From assembly GCF_902706035.1 (NCBI RefSeq), contig NZ_CACSJA010000001.1:186001-250000 (forward strand): a stretch of DNA of 64,000 nt. The letters run 5' to 3'. Under the pieces are notes generated by a model, which did not search any database, was not told the origin of the DNA, and saw only the letters and a list, made by a program, of their open reading frames with translations. Shown one piece after another: positions 9,328 through 19,290 of the stretch (the stretch's first letter is position 1; every line of letters begins with the position of its first letter). This DNA is from Pantoea sp. 18069. GTDB taxonomy: Bacteria > Pseudomonadota > Gammaproteobacteria > Burkholderiales > Burkholderiaceae_C. The position numbers and the translations under genes are program-made.

Positions 9328-11072
9328 CACAGGCCCAGTCGCGCCTTGAGGTGGTCGAGAATGCCGTCCTGCGCGACCTTGCTGGCTTCGGTCTCGCGGC
9401 GGTGCTGGTACTCGACCGTGCCCTCTTTGAGGCCGCGGTCGGAAATCACCACGCGGTGCGGCACGCCGATCAGCTCCCAGTCGGCAAGCATTGCACCCAG
9501 GCGTTCGTCGCGGTCGTCGAGGATCACGTCCACGCCCAGCGCGATCAGCGCGTCATACAGGCCGGTGGCCGTCGCCTGCACGGCTTCGCTGCGCGCCATG
9601 CCGATGGGGCACAGCACCACGGTGAAAGGCGCGATCGCGTCGGGCCAGATGATGCCGCGCTCGTCGTGGTTCTGCTCGATGGCCGCGGCCGGCAGGCGCG
9701 TGACGCCAATGCCGTAACAGCCCATCTCGAAGAACGCGGGCTTGCCGTTGTCGGCCAGGAACGTGGCGTTCATGGCCTTGGAGTACTTGTCGCCCAGGTA
9801 GAACACATGGCCGACTTCGATGCCGCGCTCGATCGCGAGCTGACCCTTGCCGTCGGGCGATGCGTCACCGGCCACCACATTGCGCAGATCGGCAACGACC
9901 GTCGGCTCGGGCAGGTCACGGCCCCAGTTCACGCCGGTCATGTGGAAACCTTCGGCGTTCGCGCCGCAGATCCAGTCGCCCATCACCGCGACGTCGCGGT
10001 CGACGACCAGATTCACGGGCTGCAACAGGTTCAGAGGGCCCAGGTAGCCGGGCTTGCAGCCGAAGTGCGTTTCGATCTCGGCCTGGGTCGCGAAGCGAAA
10101 GCCCGCGTCGAGGCCAGGCACCTTGGCGACCTTGATCTCGTTCATGTCGTGGTCGCCGCGCAGCAGCAGCAGCCAGACCTGGCTCTTGACCAGCACGCCC
10201 TTGTCGTCGAGTTCGTCGGTGGCCAGCACCAGCGACTTCACGGTCGTGGCCAGCGGCACGCCCAGCAGCTCGGCGACATCGGCGCAGGTGCTCTTGCCCG
10301 GCGTTGCGGTCTTGTTCAGCGCCAGGGTCGCGGCGGGGCGTTCAGCCGTGGGGGCCAGCGCTTCGGCCTTCTCGAGGTTGGCGGCGTAATCGCTGTCGGG
10401 GCAGTAGACGATCGCGTCTTCGCCGGTCGCGGCAATGACCTGGAATTCCTCGCTCAGGTCGCCGCCGATCGCGCCGCTGTCGGCGCGCACGGCGCGGTAG
10501 CGCAGGCCGAAGCGATCGAAGATCTGCTGATAGGCCTGGCGCATGTTCTGGTAGCTCAGCTGGGCCGCGTCGCGGCTCTTGTCGAAGCTGTAGGCGTCCT
10601 TCATGATGAATTCGCGGCCACGCATCAGGCCGAAGCGCGGACGGCGCTCGTCCCGGAACTTGGTCTGGATCTGGTAGAGATTCTTGGGTAACTGCTTGTG
10701 GCTGCGAAGTTCCTGGCGTGCGATGTCGGTGACCACTTCCTCGCTCGTTGGCTGGATCACGAAGTCACGGCCATGGCGGTCCTGGATGCGCAGCAGCTCG
10801 GGGCCCATCTTCTCGAAGCGGCCGGTTTCCTGCCACAGCTCGGCCGGCTGAACGACGGGCATGGCGATTTCAACCGCACCCGCGCGGTTCATCTCTTCGC
10901 GCACGATGGCTTCGACCTTGCGGATCACGCGCAGGCCCATGGGCATGTAGTTGTAGACACCCGCGCCCAAGCGTTTGATCAGACCTGCACGCATCATGAG
11001 CTTGTGGCTGACCACTTCGGCGTCGGCCGGAGCTTCTTTGAAGGTGGAGATGAAGAATTGAGAGGCTTTCAT
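9327..11072 (-). CDS. proS: Prolyl-tRNA synthetase
   Basis: 581 residues, the bacterial ProRS length with the YbaK-type editing insertion between class II motifs 2 and 3 (central region around residues 230-370, with HD and [13 protein letters not shown]). The class II catalytic core begins [15 protein letters not shown], and [13 protein letters not shown] lies in motif 3. The C-terminal anticodon-binding domain contains [11 protein letters not shown]. Charges tRNA-Pro, one species of which is encoded at 16379. The terminal codon overlaps the start of the lytic transglycosylase gene. Confidence 0.98.
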   Translation of the reverse strand: MKASQFFISTFKEAPADAEVVSHKLMMRAGLIKRLGAGVYNYMPMGLRVIRKVEAIVREEMNRAGAVEIAMPVVQPAELWQETGRFEKMGPELLRIQDRHGRDFVIQPTSEEVVTDIARQELRSHKQLPKNLYQIQTKFRDERRPRFGLMRGREFIMKDAYSFDKSRDAAQLSYQNMRQAYQQIFDRFGLRYRAVRADSGAIGGDLSEEFQVIAATGEDAIVYCPDSDYAANLEKAEALAPTAERPAATLALNKTATPGKSTCADVAELLGVPLATTVKSLVLATDELDDKGVLVKSQVWLLLLRGDHDMNEIKVAKVPGLDAGFRFATQAEIETHFGCKPGYLGPLNLLQPVNLVVDRDVAVMGDWICGANAEGFHMTGVNWGRDLPEPTVVADLRNVVAGDASPDGKGQLAIERGIEVGHVFYLGDKYSKAMNATFLADNGKPAFFEMGCYGIGVTRLPAAAIEQNHDERGIIWPDAIAPFTVVLCPIGMARSEAVQATATGLYDALIALGVDVILDDRDERLGAMLADWELIGVPHRVVISDRGLKEGTVEYQHRRETEASKVAQDGILDHLKARLGL

Positions 11073-11107
11073 GGGGGCAGAGTACAGCGGAAATCAGGCG
11101 GGCGCGC

Positions 11108-11135
11108 TTGCCGGGGGCATGGCACCATGCATAAT
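11108..11135 (+). promoter_or_regulatory. Predicted rppH promoter
   Basis: TTGCCG (11108-11113) and CATAAT (11130-11135) are separated by 16 bp, about 30 bp upstream of the rppH ATG and divergent from proS. Confidence 0.5.
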
Positions 11136-11165
11136 GGACGCAATTCAAAAAATTGGGGTTCGATT

Positions 11166-11834
11166 ATGCTTGACCGGGACGGATTTCGCCCGAACGTCGG
11201 CATCATCCTGCTCAACCATAAAAACCAGGTGTTCTGGGGAAAACGCATCCGCACCCACAGCTGGCAGTTCCCGCAGGGCGGCATTGACCGGGGGGAATCT
11301 CCTGAGCAGGCCATGTTCCGCGAACTGCACGAAGAGGTGGGTCTGAAGCCCGACCACGTTCGCGTGGTCGCCCGAACCCGGGACTGGTTGCGCTACGAGG
11401 TGCCAGACCGGTATATCCGACGCGACGCGCGCGGGCATTACAGAGGCCAAAAGCAGATCTGGTATTTGCTGCAATTGATGGGCCACGATTGGGATCTGAA
11501 CCTCAGGGCCACAGACCATCCGGAATTCGATGCCTGGCGCTGGAATGATTACTGGGTTCCGCTGGAGGTAGTGGTCGAATTCAAGCGCGGCGTCTATGAA
11601 ATGGCGCTCACCGAACTCGCACGCTACCTGCCCCGGCAGGAACAGCGCAATCGCTACCTGCGCAGCGGCATGCGCAACCGGGAGCAGGATGGTGGCGTCC
11701 TGCCGATGACCTCACAGCCCTCGCGCACCACGCTGGGCCTGCTGCATCCGGGGCTTGAATTGCCGCCTGGCGCGAGCTTCGATCCCGATCCTCAGACCGA
11801 TCTGACCGCGGCCAGCCAGCGCAAGCATTCCTGA
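11166..11834 (+). CDS. rppH: RNA pyrophosphohydrolase (Nudix)
   Basis: 222 residues. It removes pyrophosphate from the 5' end of triphosphorylated mRNA, exposing it to RNase E. The Nudix box runs over residues 38-60 ([16 protein letters not shown]), and the family start [15 protein letters not shown] fixes the ATG at 11166. About 60 residues at the C-terminus are rich in Pro, Gly and Ser and extend beyond the E. coli protein; they look disordered. Divergent from proS and convergent with proB, with repeat B between. Confidence 0.95.
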   Translation: MLDRDGFRPNVGIILLNHKNQVFWGKRIRTHSWQFPQGGIDRGESPEQAMFRELHEEVGLKPDHVRVVARTRDWLRYEVPDRYIRRDARGHYRGQKQIWYLLQLMGHDWDLNLRATDHPEFDAWRWNDYWVPLEVVVEFKRGVYEMALTELARYLPRQEQRNRYLRSGMRNREQDGGVLPMTSQPSRTTLGLLHPGLELPPGASFDPDPQTDLTAASQRKHS

Positions 11835-11850
11835 AACCGGCGCGGCCCAG

Positions 11851-11945
11851 CATGGGGGCAGCGAGGAAGGGCCGCCCCGCACCGAAGCTGCCGTCCCCCT
11901 CCACCGAAGGTTGAGAGGGGGAAGCCGCGTCAGCGGCTCAGGGGG
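11851..11945 (-). repeat. 3'-end two-hairpin repeat, copy B (at proB 3' end)
   Basis: Read on the minus strand, CCCCCTGAGCCGC..GCGGCTTCC supplies the proB stop codon (TGA, 11938-11940). The second hairpin is the long variant, CCCCCTC..GAGGGGG with an inner ACC-TTC-GGT. The tail has GCGGGGCGGCCCTTCCTCG. Same sense as proB. Confidence 0.85.
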
Positions 11946-13083
11946 TGCCGTTAACAATCATATTGTCTCGGTGGATCATTTCGGATTCAGCGCTGTAACC
12001 CAGCAGTCGCTCGAATTCCGACGAGCTCTTGCGGCACAGCAAGCGCGCTTCGGCACTGGCATAGTTGGCCAGACCACGGGCAATCTCCCGGCCCTGCGGA
12101 TTGCGCACCGCAATCACATCGCCGCGAGAGAAAGTGCCTTCGACGCCCGTCATGCCTATGGGCAGCAGGCTTTTGCCTTCCTCCTGCAGCTTGTCGGCCG
12201 CGCCCTGGTCGACGCTGACCGCGCCCCTGAGCTGCAGATGGTCGGCGATCCATTGCTTGCGCGCCTGCTTTTTCGGCGTCTGCGCCAGCAGCAGGCTGCC
12301 AATGGCCTCGCCCGCGACCAGCCGGCCCAGCACATTCGGCTCGCGCCCCCAGGCAATCACGGTCGACGCGCCCGAGCCCGCGGCGCGCTTGGCGGCAAGG
12401 ATCTTGGTGATCATTCCGCCGCTGCCTATGCTCGAGCCCGCGCCGCCGGCCATGGCTTCGAGGGCCGGGTCTCCCGCCTGCGCTTCGTCGACGAAGCGCG
12501 CATCCGGGTTCTTGCGCGGATCGGCCGTGTACAGGCCTTTCTGGTCGGTCAGGATCACCAGCGCGTCGGCGTCGACCAGATTCGCGACCAGCGCGCCCAG
12601 CGTGTCGTTGTCGCCGAACTTGATTTCGTCGTTGACGACGGTGTCGTTTTCGTTGATGACCGGCACCACGCCCAGGTTCAGCAGCGTCAGCAGGGTGGTG
12701 CGCGCATTGAGGTAGCGCTCGCGGTCGGCGAGGTCGGCATGGGTCAGCAACACCTGGGCACTGCCCACGCCCTGCTCGCGCAGCTTGGTTTCGTACATCT
12801 GAACCAGGCCCATCTGGCCCACGGCCGCGGCCGCCTGCAGTTCATGCACCTGCCTGGGACGCGTTTTCCAGCCCAGGCGCTTCATGCCTTCGGCAATCGC
12901 GCCGCTGGAGACCATGACCACTTCGCGGCGCACGCCATCGGCGTCGCCGCGCACCAGGGCAGCGAGCTGCTGGCTCCACTGCGCGATCGCCTCTTCATCC
13001 AGGCCCCGGCCTTCGTTGGTCACGAGGCTGGAGCCCACTTTCACGACGATACGACGCGCGTCACGCAAAACACTGGAAGCCAT
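11938..13083 (-). CDS. proB: Glutamate 5-kinase
   Basis: 381 residues. It phosphorylates glutamate to glutamyl-5-phosphate, the first step of proline synthesis. An N-terminal amino-acid kinase domain ([12 protein letters not shown], residues about 12-23) is followed by a PUA domain at the C-terminus (about 285-375), as in the long ProB form subject to proline feedback. It follows obgE, a common order in this group. The C-terminal residues GTP and the stop codon fall inside repeat B. Confidence 0.97.
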   Translation of the reverse strand: MASSVLRDARRIVVKVGSSLVTNEGRGLDEEAIAQWSQQLAALVRGDADGVRREVVMVSSGAIAEGMKRLGWKTRPRQVHELQAAAAVGQMGLVQMYETKLREQGVGSAQVLLTHADLADRERYLNARTTLLTLLNLGVVPVINENDTVVNDEIKFGDNDTLGALVANLVDADALVILTDQKGLYTADPRKNPDARFVDEAQAGDPALEAMAGGAGSSIGSGGMITKILAAKRAAGSGASTVIAWGREPNVLGRLVAGEAIGSLLLAQTPKKQARKQWIADHLQLRGAVSVDQGAADKLQEEGKSLLPIGMTGVEGTFSRGDVIAVRNPQGREIARGLANYASAEARLLCRKSSSEFERLLGYSAESEMIHRDNMIVNGTP

Positions 13084-13187
13084 GGTTCAGATTGTTCTTG
13101 AGCGCCTGCCCTGCAGGCCACAGGCGCTGGTCAGTCGATGGCCCTCAGGCCCCTCCCCCGGCAGGCCTTGCGGCCCGCCCGGCACTC

Positions 13188-14315
<1,128 letters not shown>

Positions 14316-14420
14316 TTACAAAACAGTGTGCTTTCGGGCAGCGTGCTGCGTAGCCCGCCCCGCGCAAAAGCATAAGGCCCCGGGGAACGGGGCACTAAAA
14401 GGGGAAGAATACCCCTTGAA

Positions 14421-14541
14421 AGCGGCTAACAAAACCCAGCAAATCTTCAGATTTGCGGTTGAGGCTAGGCGCGGTGCCGTAGGCAGTGCAAGTAGCACGA
14501 CAAGGCAACGCAACGACGCCTCAAGGGTTTTGATAGCCGCT
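14421..14541. repeat. Multi-hairpin inverted-repeat element between rpmA and obgE
   Basis: Outer arms AGCGGCTAACAAAACCC (14421-14437) and GGGTTTTGATAGCCGCT (14525-14541) pair with one mismatch over 17 bp. Inside are a palindrome GCAAATCT-TC-AGATTTGC (14439-14456), the pair TTGAGGC (14459-14465) / GCCTCAA (14518-14524), TGCC-GTA-GGCA (14475-14485) and GTGC..GCAC (14486-14498). It has the layout of a cloverleaf-like multibranch structure. I do not recognise a named RNA family. The surrounding gap 14304-14597 holds no credible protein gene. Confidence 0.7.
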
Positions 14542-14551
14542 CTAAACAGCA

Positions 14552-14573
14552 AAGCCCCGACAGGTCGGGGCTT
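14552..14573 (-). terminator. Intrinsic terminator after rplU-rpmA
   Basis: Perfect 9-bp stem AAGCCCCGA/TCGGGGCTT with a 4-base loop, 25 bases downstream of the rpmA stop on the minus strand. The U tract is short, so some read-through to obgE is likely. Confidence 0.7.
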
Positions 14574-14597
14574 CGCTGCGTGTCGAAGTGACAAACC

Positions 14598-14855
14598 TTA
14601 AGCAGGCGTCACATTGACCATGTGCTTGGACAGTGCGCCCTTGGTGGAGAAGGACACGTGGCCCTCGACCAAGGCAAACAGCGTGTGGTCCTTGCCCACG
14701 CCGACGTTGTCGCCGGGGTGGAACTTGGTGCCGCGCTGGCGAACGATGATGGAACCAGCCGTGATCAACTCACCGCCGAAAGCCTTCACGCCGAGCATCT
14801 TGGGCTTGGAATCGCGCCCGTTTCGCGTAGAGCCGCCGCCTTTTTTCTGTGCCAT
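14598..14855 (-). CDS. rpmA: 50S ribosomal protein L27
   Basis: 85 residues starting [18 protein letters not shown], the typical L27 start without a cleavable leader; its N-terminal tail reaches the peptidyl-transferase centre. Second gene of rplU-rpmA, 13 bases after rplU. Confidence 0.98.
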   Translation of the reverse strand: MAQKKGGGSTRNGRDSKPKMLGVKAFGGELITAGSIIVRQRGTKFHPGDNVGVGKDHTLFALVEGHVSFSTKGALSKHMVNVTPA

Positions 14856-14868
14856 GACTCAGCTCCTA

Positions 14869-15180
14869 TTAAGCAACGATTGCCACGATCTGCAGTTCGG
14901 TGAACTGTTGACGGTGACCCTGACGCTTCTGATAGTGCTTACGACGGCGCATCTTGAAGATGTGCACTTTGTCGTGTTTGCCGTGAGCAACCACAGTTGC
15001 CTTCACAGTTGCGCCGGACACCAGGGGTGTGCCAACCTTGAGTTCAGCGCCGTTGCCGACTGCCAAAACCTGGTCGATCACAATTTCCTGGCCTACGTCC
15101 GCAGCAATCTGTTCTACTTTGATTTTTTCGCCGGAAGCAACGCGATACTGCTTGCCGCCGGTTTTTATGACCGCGTACAT
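14869..15180 (-). CDS. rplU: 50S ribosomal protein L21
   Basis: 103 residues from the ATG at 15180 ([14 protein letters not shown]). It binds 23S rRNA in the 50S subunit. Upstream residues in the same open frame are not conserved ribosomal sequence. [16 protein letters not shown] near the C-terminus is the L21 signature. Confidence 0.98.
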   Translation of the reverse strand: MYAVIKTGGKQYRVASGEKIKVEQIAADVGQEIVIDQVLAVGNGAELKVGTPLVSGATVKATVVAHGKHDKVHIFKMRRRKHYQKRQGHRQQFTELQIVAIVA

Positions 15181-15232
15181 GTATGACCTCTTAAATTGAG
15201 AGTTCTGCAGACGAATTTCCGCAGAGCCGGCG

Positions 15233-15241
15233 ATTGTACCA
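15233..15241 (-). promoter_or_regulatory. Predicted rplU extended -10 promoter
   Basis: On the minus strand TGG-TACAAT forms an extended -10 (hexamer at 15238-15233) about 55 bases before the rplU start. No convincing -35 is seen. Confidence 0.4.
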
Positions 15242-15305
15242 TGGCAGAATTTCTCGTGCATCCGGCTTGCCCGTGCAGATCGCTTGCCATGGCCCACGCC
15301 AACTG

Positions 15306-15335
15306 TAGTCACTTCCGGCCGACAGTTCCTATAAT
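15306..15335 (+). promoter_or_regulatory. Predicted ispB promoter
   Basis: A perfect TATAAT at 15330-15335 with a weak -35 (TAGTCA, 15306-15311, 18-bp spacer). The predicted start of transcription is only about 5 bases before the ispB ATG, so the mRNA may be leaderless. Confidence 0.5.
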
Positions 15336-15346
15336 CCAAGGCTCAC

Positions 15347-16342
15347 ATGGCGGCCACCATCTTGACCACAGCTATCACCCCCCACAATCCCCTTTCCCTG
15401 ATCGCCAACGACATGCGCGAGGTGGACAGCGTCATTGCCGACCGCCTGCACACCAGTGTTCCGCTGATCTCCCAGATTTCCCAGTACATCATTGCCGCCG
15501 GCGGCAAGCGGCTGCGCCCGGCGCTGCTGCTGATGATCTGCAAGGCCCTGGGCTACGAGGGAAGCCAGCGCTTCAACCTCGCGGCCGTGGTCGAGCTGAT
15601 CCACACCGCGACGCTGCTGCACGACGACGTGGTCGATGAATCGACCATGCGCCGCGGCCGCGCCACGGCCAACGAAGCGTTCGGCAATCCGGCCAGCGTG
15701 CTGGTCGGCGACTTCCTGCACACGCGCTCGTTCCAGATGATGGTCGCGGCCGGCAGCACGCGCGTGCTGCAGATCCTCTCGGACGCAACCAACATCATTG
15801 CCGAAGGCGAAGTCCAGCAGCTGATGAACATGCACGACGCCTCACTCGACGAAGAAGGCTACCTGCAGGTGATACGCTCCAAGACCGCGAAGCTGTTCGA
15901 AGCCAGCGCCCAGCTCGGCGCCGTGCTCGCGGGCAGCAGCCCGGCCGTCGAAGAGGCCTGCGCCATCTATGGCCAGGCGCTGGGCACGGCGTTCCAGATC
16001 ATCGACGATGTGCTGGACTACACCGGCGACACCGCCGAGATGGGCAAGAACCTCGGCGACGATCTGCGCGAAGGCAAATGCACGCTGCCGCTGATCGCCG
16101 CGATGCAGCGCGCCACGCCCGAGAAAGCCGCGGTCGTGCGCCAGGCCATCGAGCAGGGCTCGACCGAACAGCTGGCCGCCGTGATCTCCATCGTGCAGGC
16201 CACGGGCGCGCTCGATGTGGCCCGCGCTGCAGCCCACGCCGAAGCCCAGCGGGCAATTGATGCCTTAAACCAGCTTCCGGACAATTTGCACACCGCAAAT
16301 TTGCTACAATTGGCGGCTCAGCTTCTGGACAGACGCACCTGA
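15347..16342 (+). CDS. ispB: Octaprenyl diphosphate synthase
   Basis: 331 residues. A trans-polyprenyl diphosphate synthase making the ubiquinone side chain from farnesyl diphosphate and isopentenyl diphosphate. First aspartate-rich motif DDVVD (93-97), second DDVLD (220-224), and GGKRLRP (52-58) for pyrophosphate binding. Divergent from rplU, a widely conserved arrangement, and followed by tRNA-Pro. Chain length (C40) is by analogy. Confidence 0.95.
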   Translation: MAATILTTAITPHNPLSLIANDMREVDSVIADRLHTSVPLISQISQYIIAAGGKRLRPALLLMICKALGYEGSQRFNLAAVVELIHTATLLHDDVVDESTMRRGRATANEAFGNPASVLVGDFLHTRSFQMMVAAGSTRVLQILSDATNIIAEGEVQQLMNMHDASLDEEGYLQVIRSKTAKLFEASAQLGAVLAGSSPAVEEACAIYGQALGTAFQIIDDVLDYTGDTAEMGKNLGDDLREGKCTLPLIAAMQRATPEKAAVVRQAIEQGSTEQLAAVISIVQATGALDVARAAAHAEAQRAIDALNQLPDNLHTANLLQLAAQLLDRRT

Positions 16343-16378
16343 AACCCTTGTCGGTTTTGCGCCTGAAAAGAACTGCAT

Positions 16379-16455
16379 CGGGGTGTAGCTTAGCCTGGTA
16401 GAGCGCTACGTTCGGGACGTAGAGGCCGGAGGTTCGAATCCTCTCACCCCGACCA
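16379..16455 (+). tRNA. tRNA-Pro (anticodon CGG)
   Basis: 77 bases including an encoded CCA. Acceptor stem CGGGGTG/CACCCCG, D arm with TAGCCTGGTAGA, anticodon stem CTACG/CGTAG with loop TTCGGGA (anticodon CGG, reads CCG), T arm GGAGG-TTCGAAT-CCTCT. Lies 36 bases after ispB. Confidence 0.98.
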
Positions 16456-16464
16456 GGATTTCAT

Positions 16465-16503
16465 GCAAAAAGCCCAAGTGATTGAATCACTTGGGCTTTT
16501 TGC
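16465..16503. terminator. Bidirectional terminator after tRNA-Pro and the desulfurase fusion
   Basis: A perfect 18-bp stem with a 3-base loop: GCAAAAAGCCCAAGTGAT and its complement around TGA. A-run on one side and T-run on the other let it stop transcription from both tRNA-Pro (plus) and the fusion gene (minus). Confidence 0.92.
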
Positions 16504-16520
16504 ATTGAAGCTATCGAAAT

Positions 16521-18632
16521 TCAGCGCGCCGCGGCAGGACAGTCGTGCGCCACGGATTCAGCCACGCGTGCCAGCAAGGGCTCGGCCCCCATTGCCAGCC
16601 CTCCCGCCAGGCTCCAGGCGGACATATGCCCGAGGCGGCGCAGCGCGCGCGCTGCCTGGGCGCTGCGGTTGCCGCTGCGGCAATAGAACACCACGGCCAC
16701 CTGCGGCGCCAGCTCCAGCCACTGGGGCAGGGCCGAGACAAACCCCGACAAGGGCACGGACTGCGAACCCTGGATCAGCCGGCTGTCCACCTGGACATCG
16801 CGCTCATAGGCTTCGCGCACATCCACCCACAGCACATCCGTCTGCAGCCGGGCCAGCGCCGGCCGGTCCAGCGCAACCTCGGTGTTTTCAGCAACGCCAC
16901 CCGCGAGCGGCCGTGCATTGCCTGCCGACGCCAAGGTCGTCGCAAACAGCCCGTGCGCATCATGGCGCGGCAGCAACAAGGTTTCTGGGCTGGCCCCATG
17001 CGCCTGCCAATCGTCCAGCCAGGTCACGCCGGCGCACGGCTCCACATCCAGCAGGTCGCCGACCAGCGCGTAGCGCAGCTTTGCGCCCAGGCGCAGGCCC
17101 CAGGCAGCCCGGCCATCCGGCACGCCCGGCAGGCGCAGCAGTTCATGCGCTCCCAGCGCCAGCCGCACGGCATCCGCCGGCCAGCCCTGTGCATCCACAG
17201 CCGCTTCGCGGCCAGAGCCGGTGGCTTCTCGCAGTTGCCGCGCAGCCGCCGCCGTCCCGTCGCCCGTGCCCAGCACTGCGCGCAAGGCCAGCTGCTGGCC
17301 ACCCAGCCAGCGGGTGATGGGCTCGACCAGCTCCATGACGGGATCAATGACGATGCATTCGCCGCTGTCGCCATCGGCCAGTAGATAGCTGCAGGCGCTG
17401 CCATGCAGCAGGCGCGTGACCAGGGGCGGCGCATAGGCCTTGGCTGGCGCCACCGTGCTCAAGCCGCGCGCGCGCAGGACCTCGCCGCAGCGCTGCAGAC
17501 GCGCGCAGGCCGCGGCAATGAATTCCGGACTGTCCAACGCGCCAAAGGACAGGCGCACCGCCGCCTGGGTCTGCCATTCGTCCAGGCCCATGGCCTGCAG
17601 CACATAGCTGGGCTCGGCCCTGGCGGCGCTGCAGGCCGAGCCGCCGCTGACGCGCAGGTCGGCGGCATCGAACAGGTCCAGCAGCAGCCTGGAGCTGACT
17701 CCGCGCACCGCAAAGTTCAAGGTGGTCGGCAGGCTCGGCGCATCGCCGGCATTGAATACCAGCCCGGGAAATGCCGCGCGCAAGGCCGCAACCAATTGGG
17801 CACGATGCGCGGCCAGTGCCGCGGGCGCCTGGAATACATCCCCGGCTTCCCAGGCCTGCAGGACCGCGCCCAGCGCAGCGATTCCCGCGATGTTCTCCGT
17901 GCCGCCGCGCAGCCCGTCCTCCTGCCCGCCACCCGTCAGCAGCGGCGTGAAAGGAGCGCCCGCGCGTACGTAGAGCAGGCCAATGCCCTTGGGCGCATAG
18001 AACTTGTGCCCGGAAAATGGCGCGTAATCGATGCGCCGCTCGACCAGCTTCAACGGCAGCTTGCCCAGGGCCTGCACCCCGTCGACCAGCCACAGCGCAG
18101 GACTGCCGCCCACTATCTCGGCAATGGCGTCGAGGTCGCTGATGACACCGGTCTCGTTGTTCGCGGCCATGGTACAGACCAGTCCCGCCGTCGCTGCGTG
18201 CTGGCGCAGCCAGGCGAGGTCATGGCGGCCCGTGCGATCCACCGGGATGGTCAGGACAGGCAGGTTCAGCCCCAGCAGCGCATTCCAGTGGTGCAGCGCC
18301 TGGGGCACGGCCTTGTGCTCGGTCGCGCCATAGAGCAGCACCTGGGCCGCGGGCTCGCCGGCGTCTCGCCGGCGGCGCAGTTCGCACAGCGCCGACAGCA
18401 CGCTGGTCTGGATGCCTTCGGTGGCGCCGCTGGTGAAAAACAGCTGCCCGGACGGTGCACCCAGCACGCGCCGCGCGCTGGCTCGCACCTGTTCGACCAC
18501 GGCGCGCGCCTTGAGGCCGCTGCCATGGATGCTGCTGGGATTGCCGAAGCTGTCGGCCATGACGGCCAGCGCGGCCTGCCGGGCGGGGGGAAAGACCGCC
18601 GTGGTGGCGTTCGCGTCAAGATAGATTTCCAT
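16521..18632 (-). CDS. Cysteine desulfurase / degenerate persulfide-dioxygenase-like / rhodanese fusion
   Basis: 703 residues from the ATG at 18632 (MEIYLDANATT); an upstream in-frame GTG at 18716 is disfavoured. Residues 1-395 form a class V aminotransferase of the NifS/IscS type: H106 (ATEHK), PLP lysine K210 (SGHK) and catalytic cysteine C334 (GGSACSA) are all present. Residues about 403-585 resemble the ETHE1/persulfide-dioxygenase metallo-beta-lactamase fold (SYLLAD..VIDPVMELVE; LLLPRHDAHG for the usual PGHDYHG), but the metal motif HxHxDH is replaced by GTGDGT (455-460), so it should be inactive. Residues about 590-690 are a rhodanese with active loop CRSGNRS (C651). Sulfur could pass from C334 to C651 within one chain (inference). 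Divergent from an Lrp-type regulator. Confidence 0.88.
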   Translation of the reverse strand: MEIYLDANATTAVFPPARQAALAVMADSFGNPSSIHGSGLKARAVVEQVRASARRVLGAPSGQLFFTSGATEGIQTSVLSALCELRRRRDAGEPAAQVLLYGATEHKAVPQALHHWNALLGLNLPVLTIPVDRTGRHDLAWLRQHAATAGLVCTMAANNETGVISDLDAIAEIVGGSPALWLVDGVQALGKLPLKLVERRIDYAPFSGHKFYAPKGIGLLYVRAGAPFTPLLTGGGQEDGLRGGTENIAGIAALGAVLQAWEAGDVFQAPAALAAHRAQLVAALRAAFPGLVFNAGDAPSLPTTLNFAVRGVSSRLLLDLFDAADLRVSGGSACSAARAEPSYVLQAMGLDEWQTQAAVRLSFGALDSPEFIAAACARLQRCGEVLRARGLSTVAPAKAYAPPLVTRLLHGSACSYLLADGDSGECIVIDPVMELVEPITRWLGGQQLALRAVLGTGDGTAAAARQLREATGSGREAAVDAQGWPADAVRLALGAHELLRLPGVPDGRAAWGLRLGAKLRYALVGDLLDVEPCAGVTWLDDWQAHGASPETLLLPRHDAHGLFATTLASAGNARPLAGGVAENTEVALDRPALARLQTDVLWVDVREAYERDVQVDSRLIQGSQSVPLSGFVSALPQWLELAPQVAVVFYCRSGNRSAQAARALRRLGHMSAWSLAGGLAMGAEPLLARVAESVAHDCPAAAR

Positions 18633-18688
18633 AGAGGGAAAATTTTCCACCACACGCCCCGTATTGGTCTTGCAAAATACCGCTCTAT

Positions 18689-18715
18689 TTCGCGAATTTC
18701 CGATATGAAATTTCA
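18689..18715. promoter_or_regulatory. Candidate operator between the fusion gene and its regulator
   Basis: Two AT-rich perfect palindromes, TTCGCGAA (18689-18696) and TGAAATTTCA (18706-18715), lie in the 98-bp divergent spacer. Lrp-family proteins bind such sites near their own promoters; assignment here is inference. Confidence 0.4.
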
Positions 18716-18730
18716 CTTCACAATGAAAAT

Positions 18731-19198
18731 ATGAAAATAGATGCCATTGACTGCAGGCTGCTGGAAAAACTCCAGCAAAACGCCGATATCCCGGTGGCGG
18801 ATCTAGCCACCGAGCTGGGCCTGTCGCAGACCTCCTGCTGGCGGCGCATACAGCGCCTCAAGGAGGCCGGCGTGATCACGCGCAATGTGGCGCTGCTGGA
18901 CCGCAATCACGCCAACGTCAGCGTCACGGTGTTTGTCGCCGTGCGCACCAGCACCCACAGCCAGGAGTGGTTCGATCAATTTCACGCCACGGTCCAGTCC
19001 ATCACCGAAGTGGTCGAGCTCTACCGCATGAGCGGCGATGTCGATTACCTGCTGCGCGTGGTGGTGCCCGACATCGCGGCCTACGACAAGGTCTACAAGC
19101 GCCTGATTGCCGGCACCCAGCTGCTGGACGTGTCCTCGAGCTTTGCCATGGAGGAAATCAAGTTCACCACGGCGCTGCCGCTGACCTACGTGCGCTGA
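18731..19198 (+). CDS. Lrp/AsnC-family regulator, DecR/CyuR-like
   Basis: 155 residues: an N-terminal HTH (about 1-55, LSQTSCWRRIQRLKEAGVI) and a C-terminal RAM ligand-binding domain (about 65-150). Near the C-terminus SSFAMEEIKFTTALPL closely resembles E. coli DecR/CyuR, a cysteine-responsive regulator of cysteine detoxification. Its gene is head-to-head with the cysteine desulfurase fusion, which it likely controls. The ligand assignment comes from resemblance and context, not from a visible ligand motif. Confidence 0.88.
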   Translation: MKIDAIDCRLLEKLQQNADIPVADLATELGLSQTSCWRRIQRLKEAGVITRNVALLDRNHANVSVTVFVAVRTSTHSQEWFDQFHATVQSITEVVELYRMSGDVDYLLRVVVPDIAAYDKVYKRLIAGTQLLDVSSSFAMEEIKFTTALPLTYVR

Positions 19199-19290
19199 GG
19201 CCGCGCAGGCAACATGGCCCAGTCAAAAACACCATTCATGGCCCTCACGGACCAGGCCATTGCGCCGCCACAATTGCGCCAACCGAGTGG

